Shown here in pieces: positions 1-4,198 of a stretch of DNA of 5,669 nt. Source of the DNA: Dehalococcoidia bacterium (GTDB lineage: Bacteria > Chloroflexota > Dehalococcoidia > Dehalococcoidales > UBA5760). Each line of letters begins with the position of its first letter. The first letter of the stretch is position 1. The stretch covers positions 1-5,669 of the forward strand of contig DUEB01000103.1 of assembly GCA_011176655.1 (NCBI GenBank), given 5' to 3'. The position numbers and the translations under genes were made by a program. The notes below the pieces were generated by a model. The model was given only the letters and a program-made list of their open reading frames with translations, did no database searches and was not told where the DNA came from.

Positions 1-965
1 TGGAGGGCACCCGCTCCGAAGAGCCCCCCCAGATTATGGCCAGCTTCATTAAGCAGTTCTATAGCCAGGCGCCCCATATACCCCCGCGATTGCTGCTCCA
101 GCACCCGGTAGCCGACCGGGGCACTATTGAAGAGTGGCTTGAGAGTAAAAGGAGGGCTAAGGTTCGCATTCAGGTGCCGCAGCGGGGGGCCAGAAGACAA
201 CTGATGGATACTGCCGCCGAGAACGCCCGCCGCGGCCTGGAACAGCTCAAGATTAAACAACTGGCGGCACCCAGGGTAGTGGCCGCCGCCCTAGAGGAAA
301 TACAGCGTGAACTCCATCTGCCCCGGCTGCCGTCCCGCATGGAAGGCTACGACATCTCCAACATCCAGGGGAAGCTGGCGGTGGGCAGCATGGTGGTCTT
401 CGAGGATGGAAAACCGAAACCGGCCCACTACCGGCGCTTTAGAATCAAGACGGTGCCCGGAGCCGATGACTACGCCATGCTCCACGAGGTGCTCAGCCGC
501 CGCTTTAAGCGCCTGAGCGATGCCTCCGACGCCTGGGCCGCCCGGCCTGACCTGGTGCTGATTGACGGCGGCAGGGGCCAGCTCAATGCCGCCATCTCCG
601 CCATGTCTCAAGCCGGCGCTGAATCTATACCTGTCGCCAGCCTGGCTAAAGAGAATGAGACAGTCTTCATCCCCCAACAATCAAAGCCGATTAGCCTGTC
701 CCGCCGCTCACCGGGACTCAAGCTGCTGGAGCGTCTCCGCGACGAAGCCCACCGCTTCGCCCTGGGCTATCACCTGAAAACACGCCGTAAGCAGGCTATC
801 GCTTCGGCCCTGGACAGCGTCCCCGGCATCGGGCCGAGGCGTAAGCGAGCCCTCTTAAGGCGGTTCGGCTCGCTTCGGGGAATCCGTGATGCCTCCGAAG
901 AGGAACTAGCCGCCACCGAAGGCATAACCAGAGACGTCGCCCGGAAGATAAGGCGGTATCTGTAA
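1..965 (+). CDS. uvrC: UvrABC excinuclease subunit C, C-terminal part (5' end outside the window)
   Basis: UvrC makes the two incisions around a DNA lesion in nucleotide excision repair, working with UvrB after UvrA has loaded it. The frame is open from the left edge (first full codon at position 3), so the ATG at 36 is internal and the gene is cut by the window. About 320 residues remain of a protein usually near 600; the GIY-YIG nuclease and the UvrB-binding UVR motif are missing. Numbered from the ATG at 36, the RNase H-like 5' nuclease domain shows EGYDISN (Asp106), the conserved GADDYA segment (Asp144/145), LIDGGRGQLN (Asp177) and RDEAHRFA (His239), which match the known catalytic residues of the family. 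Residues about 258-309 form the tandem helix-hairpin-helix DNA-binding domain (SVPGIGPRRKRALLRRFGS). The identification is certain. The gene ends with TAA 39 bp before the GTPase start, consistent with co-transcription. Confidence 0.97.
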   Translation, partial: EGTRSEEPPQIMASFIKQFYSQAPHIPPRLLLQHPVADRGTIEEWLESKRRAKVRIQVPQRGARRQLMDTAAENARRGLEQLKIKQLAAPRVVAAALEEIQRELHLPRLPSRMEGYDISNIQGKLAVGSMVVFEDGKPKPAHYRRFRIKTVPGADDYAMLHEVLSRRFKRLSDASDAWAARPDLVLIDGGRGQLNAAISAMSQAGAESIPVASLAKENETVFIPQQSKPISLSRRSPGLKLLERLRDEAHRFALGYHLKTRRKQAIASALDSVPGIGPRRKRALLRRFGSLRGIRDASEEELAATEGITRDVARKIRRYL

Positions 966-1004
966 CCAGCCGCCGTAACTAAAAGAAGGAGCAGTATAAC
1001 CGGA

Positions 1005-1982
1005 ATGCCCGCTAATCTACCGCCACAATACTTTGAGGCCGAGAAGAGGTTCCGCGCCGCCAAGAGCCCGGAAGAGAAGGTTATGGCCCTGGAAGAGATG
1101 CTGGCCATCATGCCCAAGCACAAGGGCACCGACCATCTCAAGGCCGACCTGAGGCGGAAGATTGCCCGGCTGACCCAAGAGGCGGAGAAGAAATCGGGAG
1201 CCAAGCGAGCCTCGATGCTCATCGAGAAAGAGGGGGCAGCCCAGGTGGTAGTCGTCGGGATGCCCAATGCCGGTAAGTCCCAGCTTGTCGCCAGCATCAC
1301 CAATGCCGCACCCACCGCAGCCGAATACCCCTTTACCACCCAGAGAGCCACCCCGGGGATGATGGACTTTGAGAACATCAAGATACAGCTCGTCGATACC
1401 CCGCCACTAAGCGAGCAACCAGCCGAGTGGTGGCTGCGTAATATCATCATCCGGGCCGACGGCATCGTCATCGTAGTCGACCTAGGTAGCCAGCCGCTGG
1501 CTCAGATGGAAACCATCCTGACACAGCTAGCGGAGATGAGAGTCGGCATCGGCAATATTAAGGCAGGCGAGGAAGACGGCCTGATTCTGCACCCGAAGAA
1601 AGCGCTAATCATCGGCAACAAGGTAGACCTGGGTAACAGCGAAGGCTATCTCGCCCTGAGAAACAAATACGCAGCCCAGGCACCGGTTAGCGCCGCCTCG
1701 GCCAAGCAGGGAAACGGGCTGGAGCCGCTGAGGTATGAAATCTTCAAGATGCTGGACATTATCCGGGTATATACCAAGGCGCCCGGCAAGAAGGCTGAGC
1801 TTGACGACCCCATCATCATGGCGAGAGGGAGCACTCTTCAGGATGCCGCCGAAGATGTGCACAAGGACTTCCGCGCCAGGCTGAAGTACGCCCGCATCTG
1901 GGGCTCGGGGAAGCACGACGGGGTTATGGCGAAACGAGACCACGTCCTCGAGGACGGTGATATTATAGAGCTTCATATGTGA
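1005..1982 (+). CDS. DRG/OBG-like GTPase with C-terminal TGS domain
   Basis: This is a P-loop GTPase of the developmentally regulated GTP-binding (DRG) branch of the OBG/HSR1 superfamily, a cytoplasmic group linked to ribosomes and translation; the exact role of this protein is not known. Residues 1-75 are helical and charged and include MPKHKGTDHLKADLRRKIARL, which resembles the N-terminal region of archaeal DRG proteins. The G domain has G1 GMPNAGKS (85-92), a G2-like YPFTT (108-112), G3 DTPP (131-134), G4 NKVD (205-208) and G5 VSAAS (228-232). The C-terminal TGS domain (about 251-325) contains IIRVYTKAPGKKAELDDP and HVLEDGDIIEL, both typical of DRG. The G3 motif has Pro where DxxG has Gly. 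The S5D2-like insertion of true DRGs appears to be missing, and 325 residues is slightly short. The start is supported by AGAAGGAG at 984-991, though the spacing (13 nt) is long. The last codons are duplicated downstream at 2465-2493. Confidence 0.93.
   Translation: MPANLPPQYFEAEKRFRAAKSPEEKVMALEEMLAIMPKHKGTDHLKADLRRKIARLTQEAEKKSGAKRASMLIEKEGAAQVVVVGMPNAGKSQLVASITNAAPTAAEYPFTTQRATPGMMDFENIKIQLVDTPPLSEQPAEWWLRNIIIRADGIVIVVDLGSQPLAQMETILTQLAEMRVGIGNIKAGEEDGLILHPKKALIIGNKVDLGNSEGYLALRNKYAAQAPVSAASAKQGNGLEPLRYEIFKMLDIIRVYTKAPGKKAELDDPIIMARGSTLQDAAEDVHKDFRARLKYARIWGSGKHDGVMAKRDHVLEDGDIIELHM
1943..1956. repeat. Perfect 14-bp palindrome inside the GTPase 3' end
   Basis: CGTCCTCGAGGACG is a perfect inverted repeat. 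It touches the first 29-bp repeat copy and lies just before the extended -10-like element at 1958-1966. It encodes part of HVLEDG, a conserved TGS segment, so coding constraint may explain it. It falls within the segment missing from the downstream relic copy. An operator role is only a possibility. Confidence 0.4.
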
Positions 1983-1985
1983 GAA
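1957..1985 (+). repeat. 29-bp direct repeat, copy 1 (3' end of GTPase gene)
   Basis: This stretch covers the last eight codons of the GTPase, its TGA and three bases beyond. It matches 2465-2493 at 28 of 29 positions; the single difference is C1974 versus T2482, changing His to Tyr in the peptide. The offset is 508 bp and the CMD-like gene lies between the copies. This is seen directly. Confidence 0.95.
1958..1966 (+). promoter_or_regulatory. Possible extended -10 promoter element for the CMD-like gene
   Basis: TGATATTAT fits the extended -10 form TGnTATAAT with one mismatch in the hexamer. No good -35 is visible. Transcription would start near 1973, giving a leader of about 42 nt before the ATG at 2015. 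The element lies in the GTPase coding region and may be coincidental, but the same element recurs in the second repeat copy ahead of the lipoprotein gene. Confidence 0.25.
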
Positions 1986-2014
1986 GCTGATTAAAGTGAA
2001 CGGGGGAAACACAA

Positions 2015-2371
2015 ATGGCGCCTAATCCAAAAGAATTGTGGAGCGAGATAGAAAGGGGGTTAGAAGCTGCCTCCAAAGTGGACGGCGAGAATATGCAGGC
2101 TTTTCTCACCCTCAATGAAACCGCACTCAAGCAAGGAGCCCTGGATACCAAGACAAAATGCATTATTTGTGCTGCTATAGCTTTATCCCATAATTCGGAA
2201 CACTGTATCGCCGGCCGCGTTCGTGGTGCCCTGGAAGCTGGGGCCAGCCGACAGGAACTAGTAGAGGCGGCAGCACTAAGCCGCTTAATGGCAGGAAGTT
2301 TAGTTCTGGGTAACAGCATCGCATTATTCCTGAACTCGGTTAGCGCCTTCGCTCCAGATTACGGCAAATAA
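2015..2371 (+). CDS. Carboxymuconolactone decarboxylase (CMD)/AhpD-like family protein without CxxC
   Basis: This is a small all-helical protein of 118 residues, a normal length for one CMD domain. The family includes gamma-carboxymuconolactone decarboxylase and AhpD-like thiol peroxidase partners; many members have no known function. The signature is DTKTKCIICAAIALSHNSEHC followed by IAGRVRGALEAGASRQELVEAA (about 45-86). AhpD-type members have CxxC followed by a His three residues on, in a pattern like CEYCIAxH. Here the equivalent residues are Ser61, Cys64 and Arg68, so the redox pair and the proton-relay His are lost; Cys49 and Cys52 sit one helix earlier and are not the standard pair. A peroxidase role is thus doubtful. 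The start ATG has CGGGGGA (2001-2007) about 8 nt upstream. It begins 32 bp after the GTPase stop but is clearly less GC-rich, and it lies between the two copies of a 29-bp repeat, which suggests a later arrival. Confidence 0.85.
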   Translation: MAPNPKELWSEIERGLEAASKVDGENMQAFLTLNETALKQGALDTKTKCIICAAIALSHNSEHCIAGRVRGALEAGASRQELVEAAALSRLMAGSLVLGNSIALFLNSVSAFAPDYGK

Positions 2372-2394
2372 TGCGGCACCGGCTCTATGCCGCA
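2372..2394 (+). repeat. Stem-loop directly after the CMD-like gene
   Basis: TGCGGCA (2372-2378) pairs perfectly with TGCCGCA (2388-2394) around a 9-nt loop. It begins at the base after the TAA. No T-run follows, so it is not a standard intrinsic terminator; it may protect the 3' end of the mRNA or be a Rho-dependent or weak terminator. Confidence 0.55.
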
Positions 2395-2423
2395 AAACGC
2401 CTCTGACGATATAAAGTGCAGAA

Positions 2424-2449
2424 AGCCAGGGACTGCTTTCACCCTGGCT
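2424..2449 (+). repeat. Stem-loop with a competing alternative pairing
   Basis: AGCCAGGG (2424-2431) pairs with CCCTGGCT (2442-2449), 8 bp with a 10-nt loop. An overlapping stem, GAAAGC (2421-2426) with GCTTTC (2435-2440), cannot form at the same time. No T-run follows. Part of this stretch seems to derive from GTPase coding sequence, so the fold may be a by-product of decay. Confidence 0.5.
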
Positions 2450-2490
2450 CAGGTAAGCACGGCTGTGATATTATAGAGCTTTATATGTGA
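2446..2490 (+). pseudogene. Relic of a GTPase (DRG/TGS) 3' end
   Basis: In one frame this reads GSGKHGCDIIELYM and a stop, against GSGKH (residues 300-304) and DIIELHM (319-325) of the intact GTPase at 1005-1982. The first 16 bases match 1902-1917 at 14 positions, and both differences are at third codon positions and synonymous (TCG/TCA, GGG/GGT). The last 29-bp repeat matches at 28/29. Residues 305-318 of the intact protein are replaced by Gly-Cys, a net in-frame loss of 36 nt. Further collinear, in-frame short matches upstream (GCCAGG 2425-2430 to 1875-1880; GTGCA 2416-2420 to 1857-1861) hint that the relic is longer, but these are too short to prove. It has no start and is not a working gene. 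Confidence 0.8.
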
Positions 2491-2493
2491 GAA
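2465..2493 (+). repeat. 29-bp direct repeat, copy 2
   Basis: This copy is 28/29 identical to 1957-1985. It ends about 25 bp before the TTG start of the lipoprotein gene, and copy 1 ends 29 bp before the CMD-like gene, so each copy forms the upstream region of a different gene. Confidence 0.95.
2466..2474 (+). promoter_or_regulatory. Possible extended -10 promoter element for the lipoprotein gene
   Basis: TGATATTAT is the same extended -10-like element as at 1958-1966. A start near 2481 would give a leader of about 37 nt before TTG 2518. No clear -35 is seen 17 bp upstream. The position between a stem-loop and a gene with a different product makes a promoter reasonable but unproven. Confidence 0.3.
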
Positions 2494-2504
2494 ATAGAAA
2501 GTCG

Positions 2505-2512
2505 AGGGAGGA
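2505..2512 (+). promoter_or_regulatory. Ribosome binding site fixing the TTG start of the lipoprotein gene
   Basis: AGGGAGGA lies 5 nt before TTG 2518 and 17 nt before the next in-frame ATG (2530). The spacing favours TTG, which also gives the signal peptide its Lys-Lys n-region. Confidence 0.7.
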
Positions 2513-2517
2513 CCAAC

Positions 2518-2946
2518 TTGAAAAAGGTAATGCCACTGGTACTTGCAACAGTCATGACGCTGGGCTTTTCCTGGCTTATTGCTTGTGGCGGAGGAAGTGA
2601 AGTGCCATCTCCAGTAGCCGGTCTTACCTGGGATGATATACCGGTGTACGCCGGGGCCAAGCAGATACAGGAGGCAACTTGGTCAATGCCTACCACGGAG
2701 GAAGACTGGACAAAGGTCGAATGGCGATATTATGGAATGGACGACGATGTCAATGACGTGAGGATGGTAACCATGTTCTATAAAATGGAAATGCCCAAAA
2801 ACGGCTGGCAAGAGATAGACCAGATGGAAACGCAGGATATGAGCTGGGGTTACTATACCAAGAATAACGAGAAGGACGGAGCCGTTATCTGGGTCGGCTA
2901 TGATAACGGAAAGACCGTTTTTGCCCTTATGAGAGCTACTAAATAA
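2518..2946 (+). CDS. Small secreted lipoprotein of unknown function, TTG start
   Basis: The 142-residue product starts with a lipoprotein signal peptide: MKK n-region, hydrophobic stretch MPLVLATVMTLGFSWLI, and lipobox LIAC with Cys23 as the lipid-modified residue, followed by a Gly-rich linker (GGGSEVPSP). The mature domain (about 37-142) is acidic and rich in aromatic residues and Met. It has the layout WDDIPVYAGAK, then WRYYGM, VRMVTMFYKMEMPKNGW and a C-terminal AVIWVGYDNGKTVFALM, which looks like a compact alpha/beta domain. I have the impression that small anchored proteins with a similar 'PVYPGA ... FY ... M ... GW' pattern occur in Chloroflexota, but I cannot name a family. It would be anchored on the outer face of the cytoplasmic membrane. 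The gene starts just after the relic GTPase end and probably has its own promoter. The coding call is strong; the function is unknown. Confidence 0.85.
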   Translation: MKKVMPLVLATVMTLGFSWLIACGGGSEVPSPVAGLTWDDIPVYAGAKQIQEATWSMPTTEEDWTKVEWRYYGMDDDVNDVRMVTMFYKMEMPKNGWQEIDQMETQDMSWGYYTKNNEKDGAVIWVGYDNGKTVFALMRATK

Positions 2947-2959
2947 TTAGAGAAGCCCT

Positions 2960-2975
2960 GTAGGAACGTTACTAC
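2960..2975. promoter_or_regulatory. Near-perfect palindrome upstream of the flavodoxin gene
   Basis: GTAGGAACGTTACTAC is a 16-bp inverted repeat with only one mismatched pair (GTAG-n-AACGTT-n-CTAC). It lies 75 bp before the flavodoxin start in the 104-bp gap, where a repressor or activator could bind. A weak TAGAAT at 3014-3019 could be a -10 for the gene, without a recognisable -35. Confidence 0.3.
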
Positions 2976-3035
2976 ACAGTAAGCCAGAATGTGCAGTGAA
3001 CCGAGTTATAGCTTAGAATGTAGTATCCTTTCCAC

Positions 3036-3043
3036 AAGGAGGT
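3036..3043 (+). promoter_or_regulatory. Consensus Shine-Dalgarno of the flavodoxin gene
   Basis: AAGGAGGT matches the full anti-Shine-Dalgarno complement and lies 7 nt before ATG 3051. It suggests strong translation. Confidence 0.85.
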
Positions 3044-3050
3044 AAGCCAG

Positions 3051-3509
3051 ATGCCTAAAGCAATCATTATCTATGAGTCCAAGTTTGGTAACACCAAGCG
3101 TGCCGGCGAGACCATCATCGAGGGGATGAAAGAGTCTGGGGTAGAAGCCGTCCTCAGCACCCCGAAAGAACTTGATGAAAAACAGCTCGCCGACTTCGAT
3201 GCCATCGTGGTGGGTTCGCCCACCCACATGGGGGGCGCCACCCGGGGCATCCGGAAGTTTATCGATAAGCTCGGGAAGCTCAATCTGGAGGGAAAGATGG
3301 TAGCGTTTTTCGATTGCCATGCCAGTCCGGAACCGGGGAAGGCCGTTGGCAAGATGGAAAAGCAGCTAGGCGAGAAAGCCCCCGGGCTGAAGCTGGTATC
3401 CCCCGGCCTGTCACTGAGAGTTGAGGGGATGCGGGGCCCACTCTCAGATGGGGAACTCCCTAAATGCAAGGAGTTCGGGCTGGCAATTGCCAACCAGCTC
3501 CAGGGCTGA
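3051..3509 (+). CDS. Flavodoxin-family FMN protein
   Basis: This 152-residue protein has the single flavodoxin domain, which carries one FMN and serves as a low-potential one-electron carrier in the cytoplasm. Visible parts are beta-1 KAIIIYES, the FMN phosphate-binding loop ESKFGNTKRAG (9-19, in place of the classic TGNT type), beta-3 DAIVVGSPTHMGGATRGIRKF (50-70, the loop holding the isoalloxazine ring), and beta-4 KMVAFFDCHASPEP (82-95). The C-terminal part (SPGLSLRVEGMRGPLSDGELPKC, 117-139, then a helix) resembles the flavodoxin domain of A-type flavoproteins (FprA) more than short electron-transfer flavodoxins; no metallo-beta-lactamase domain is attached. The electron donor and acceptor cannot be told from neighbours. 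It is the last plus-strand gene before a convergent junction, and no intrinsic terminator on the plus strand is visible after its TGA. Confidence 0.92.
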   Translation: MPKAIIIYESKFGNTKRAGETIIEGMKESGVEAVLSTPKELDEKQLADFDAIVVGSPTHMGGATRGIRKFIDKLGKLNLEGKMVAFFDCHASPEPGKAVGKMEKQLGEKAPGLKLVSPGLSLRVEGMRGPLSDGELPKCKEFGLAIANQLQG

Positions 3510-3549
3510 GGGAAAGCACGACCCCGCTAACCTAAAAATCCCGGCTTAT

Positions 3550-3574
3550 AAAAATGCCACGCCCAGAGCGTGAC
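3550..3574 (-). terminator. Rho-independent terminator of the 3598-3903 gene
   Basis: Read on the minus strand, GTCACGC pairs with GCGTGGC (7 bp with one G-U pair) around the loop TCTGG and is followed by ATTTTTATA. It begins 24 bp after the stop of the minus-strand gene. On the plus strand no T-run follows, so it works in one direction only. Confidence 0.7.
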
Positions 3575-3597
3575 CTGAAGTCCCACAGACTCGTCCC

Positions 3598-3903
3598 CTA
3601 GGACATCGTCACGTAGATATCATGTTCGTGACTTTCAACAACCGGGTCAAACCTCGGCATGAGCGCTGCCATCTCTGGATTCTCGCCCATCTTGTAGAAA
3701 TCGTCCAGGGCGGCGAAATTAGCAAACTCCATCTCGTAAACGATGCTATGCTGAATGTCGCCTCTACCACTGAGCTTCATCAAGCGCCGCCAGGGCGGCA
3801 TCCCCAAGCGCTCCGAAAGAGCGAACATCTCCCGCTCAAGCTCCATGTACTCCGCCATCTCGCCGGGTAAAACCTTCATCATGCACATCATTACTACCTT
3901 CAT
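3598..3903 (-). CDS. Met-rich small protein, probable dimeric alpha-beta barrel fold
   Basis: The 101-residue product has the pattern of a ferredoxin-like dimeric alpha-beta barrel (ABM, EthD, NIPSNAP-like): beta-1 MKVVMMCMMKVLPGE, helix MAEYMELEREMFALSERLG, beta-2/3 RRLMKLSGRG and HSIVYEMEFAN, helix ALDDFYKMGENPEMAALMPRF, and a last strand HDIYVTMS. I cannot name the exact family. Proteins of this fold include monooxygenases and decarboxylase-like enzymes, and many uncharacterised members sit beside catabolic genes. It has 15 Met in 101 residues, unusually many. The start at 3903 is set by AAGGAGG on the minus strand (3909-3915), 5 nt upstream, rather than by the nearby inner ATG codons (Met5, 6, 8, 9). 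A good terminator follows. It is separated from the SnoaL/SDR pair by 295 bp, so it is likely transcribed on its own. Confidence 0.85.
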   Translation of the reverse strand: MKVVMMCMMKVLPGEMAEYMELEREMFALSERLGMPPWRRLMKLSGRGDIQHSIVYEMEFANFAALDDFYKMGENPEMAALMPRFDPVVESHEHDIYVTMS

Positions 3904-3908
3904 CTTGC

Positions 3909-3915
3909 CCTCCTT
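3909..3915 (-). promoter_or_regulatory. Ribosome binding site deciding the start at 3903
   Basis: On the minus strand AAGGAGG lies 5 nt before the ATG at 3903-3901. Four more Met codons lie within the next eight residues, and only the first has proper spacing. Confidence 0.8.
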
Positions 3916-3938
3916 AGCATTGCGGTTAAGGCATCAGC

Positions 3939-3960
3939 AGCAGCCCACCGTGGGCCTGCT
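3939..3960. promoter_or_regulatory. Strong inverted repeat in the leader of the Met-rich gene
   Basis: AGCAGCCCAC and GTGGGCCTGCT are inverted copies with one bulged base and a 1-nt centre. It lies 36-57 bp upstream of the minus-strand start at 3903. A related palindrome, CCACGTGG, is at 3970-3977. They could be an operator pair or an mRNA leader hairpin; no T-run follows on the minus strand, so a terminator is unlikely. Confidence 0.4.
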
Positions 3961-3969
3961 TACAGTGTG

Positions 3970-3977
3970 CCACGTGG
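3970..3977. promoter_or_regulatory. Palindrome CCACGTGG, possible second operator half
   Basis: This perfect 8-bp palindrome shares the CCAC/GTGG arms with the repeat at 3939-3960, about 24 bp away centre to centre. On the minus strand it sits inside the spacer of a weak promoter-like pair (TTGCGT, 17 nt, TGTAAG). Confidence 0.25.
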
Positions 3978-4198
3978 GTAAACGCAACCAGGTAATACAC
4001 CAAACCTTGAGGAGAGATAGCGTTCACTTGTCATCTGTTTGAAACAACCTGCATTATGTTGCCCGCCCAACAACGCAGCGAAAAGTGCCGTCTATATCTT
4101 ACCCGCCTCAAAGCGACGCTAGCTTAACTAGGCGCTCGCCCCTCTTACGGCTAATCAGCATAAAGGCTCGCGGCACATCAGCCATCAAGGGCACCAAT
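3978..4198. other. Rest of the intergenic region between the Met-rich gene and the SnoaL-like gene
   Basis: The full gap 3904-4198 is 295 bp. Apart from the palindromes listed at its left end, I see a small palindrome TGTTTGAAACA (4036-4046), the imperfect hairpin at 4113-4139 and a 25-codon minus-strand reading frame (4108-4185) without a clear ribosome binding site. No tRNA, CRISPR or transposon ends are visible. It should hold the promoter of the 3598-3903 gene, but no convincing -35/-10 pair was found. Confidence 0.5.
4113..4139 (-). repeat. Imperfect hairpin downstream of the SnoaL-like gene
   Basis: GCGACGCTAG and CTAGGCGCTCGC form a 10-bp stem with two single-base bulges and the loop CTTAA. 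It lies about 60 bp after the SnoaL stop on the minus strand, followed there by only CTTTG. It may be a weak terminator or 3' end structure for the SDR-SnoaL unit. Confidence 0.35.

Noticed and set aside
36..38. ATG at 36 as the start of uvrC
   Set aside because: The frame is open to the left edge and the upstream residues (EGTRSEEPPQI) fit UvrC, so this Met is internal.
770..1471. Long minus-strand frame (233 codons) across the end of uvrC and the GTPase
   Set aside because: It lies antisense to two clearly recognised genes and spans their junction; its product is Ser/Ala/Leu-rich with no domain pattern.
1957..2493. Insertion sequence or integron-like cassette
   Set aside because: No transposase, integrase, terminal inverted repeats or recombination-site cores are visible; only the direct repeat is seen.
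1957..2493. CRISPR array
   Set aside because: There are only two repeat copies, 508 bp apart, and they encode the end of a protein.
3071..3493. Minus-strand frame of 140 codons
   Set aside because: Antisense to the flavodoxin, whose FMN-binding motifs are plain.
3510..3597. Intrinsic terminator for the flavodoxin on the plus strand
   Set aside because: The hairpin at 3556-3574 lacks a T-run in the plus direction; it suits only the minus-strand gene.
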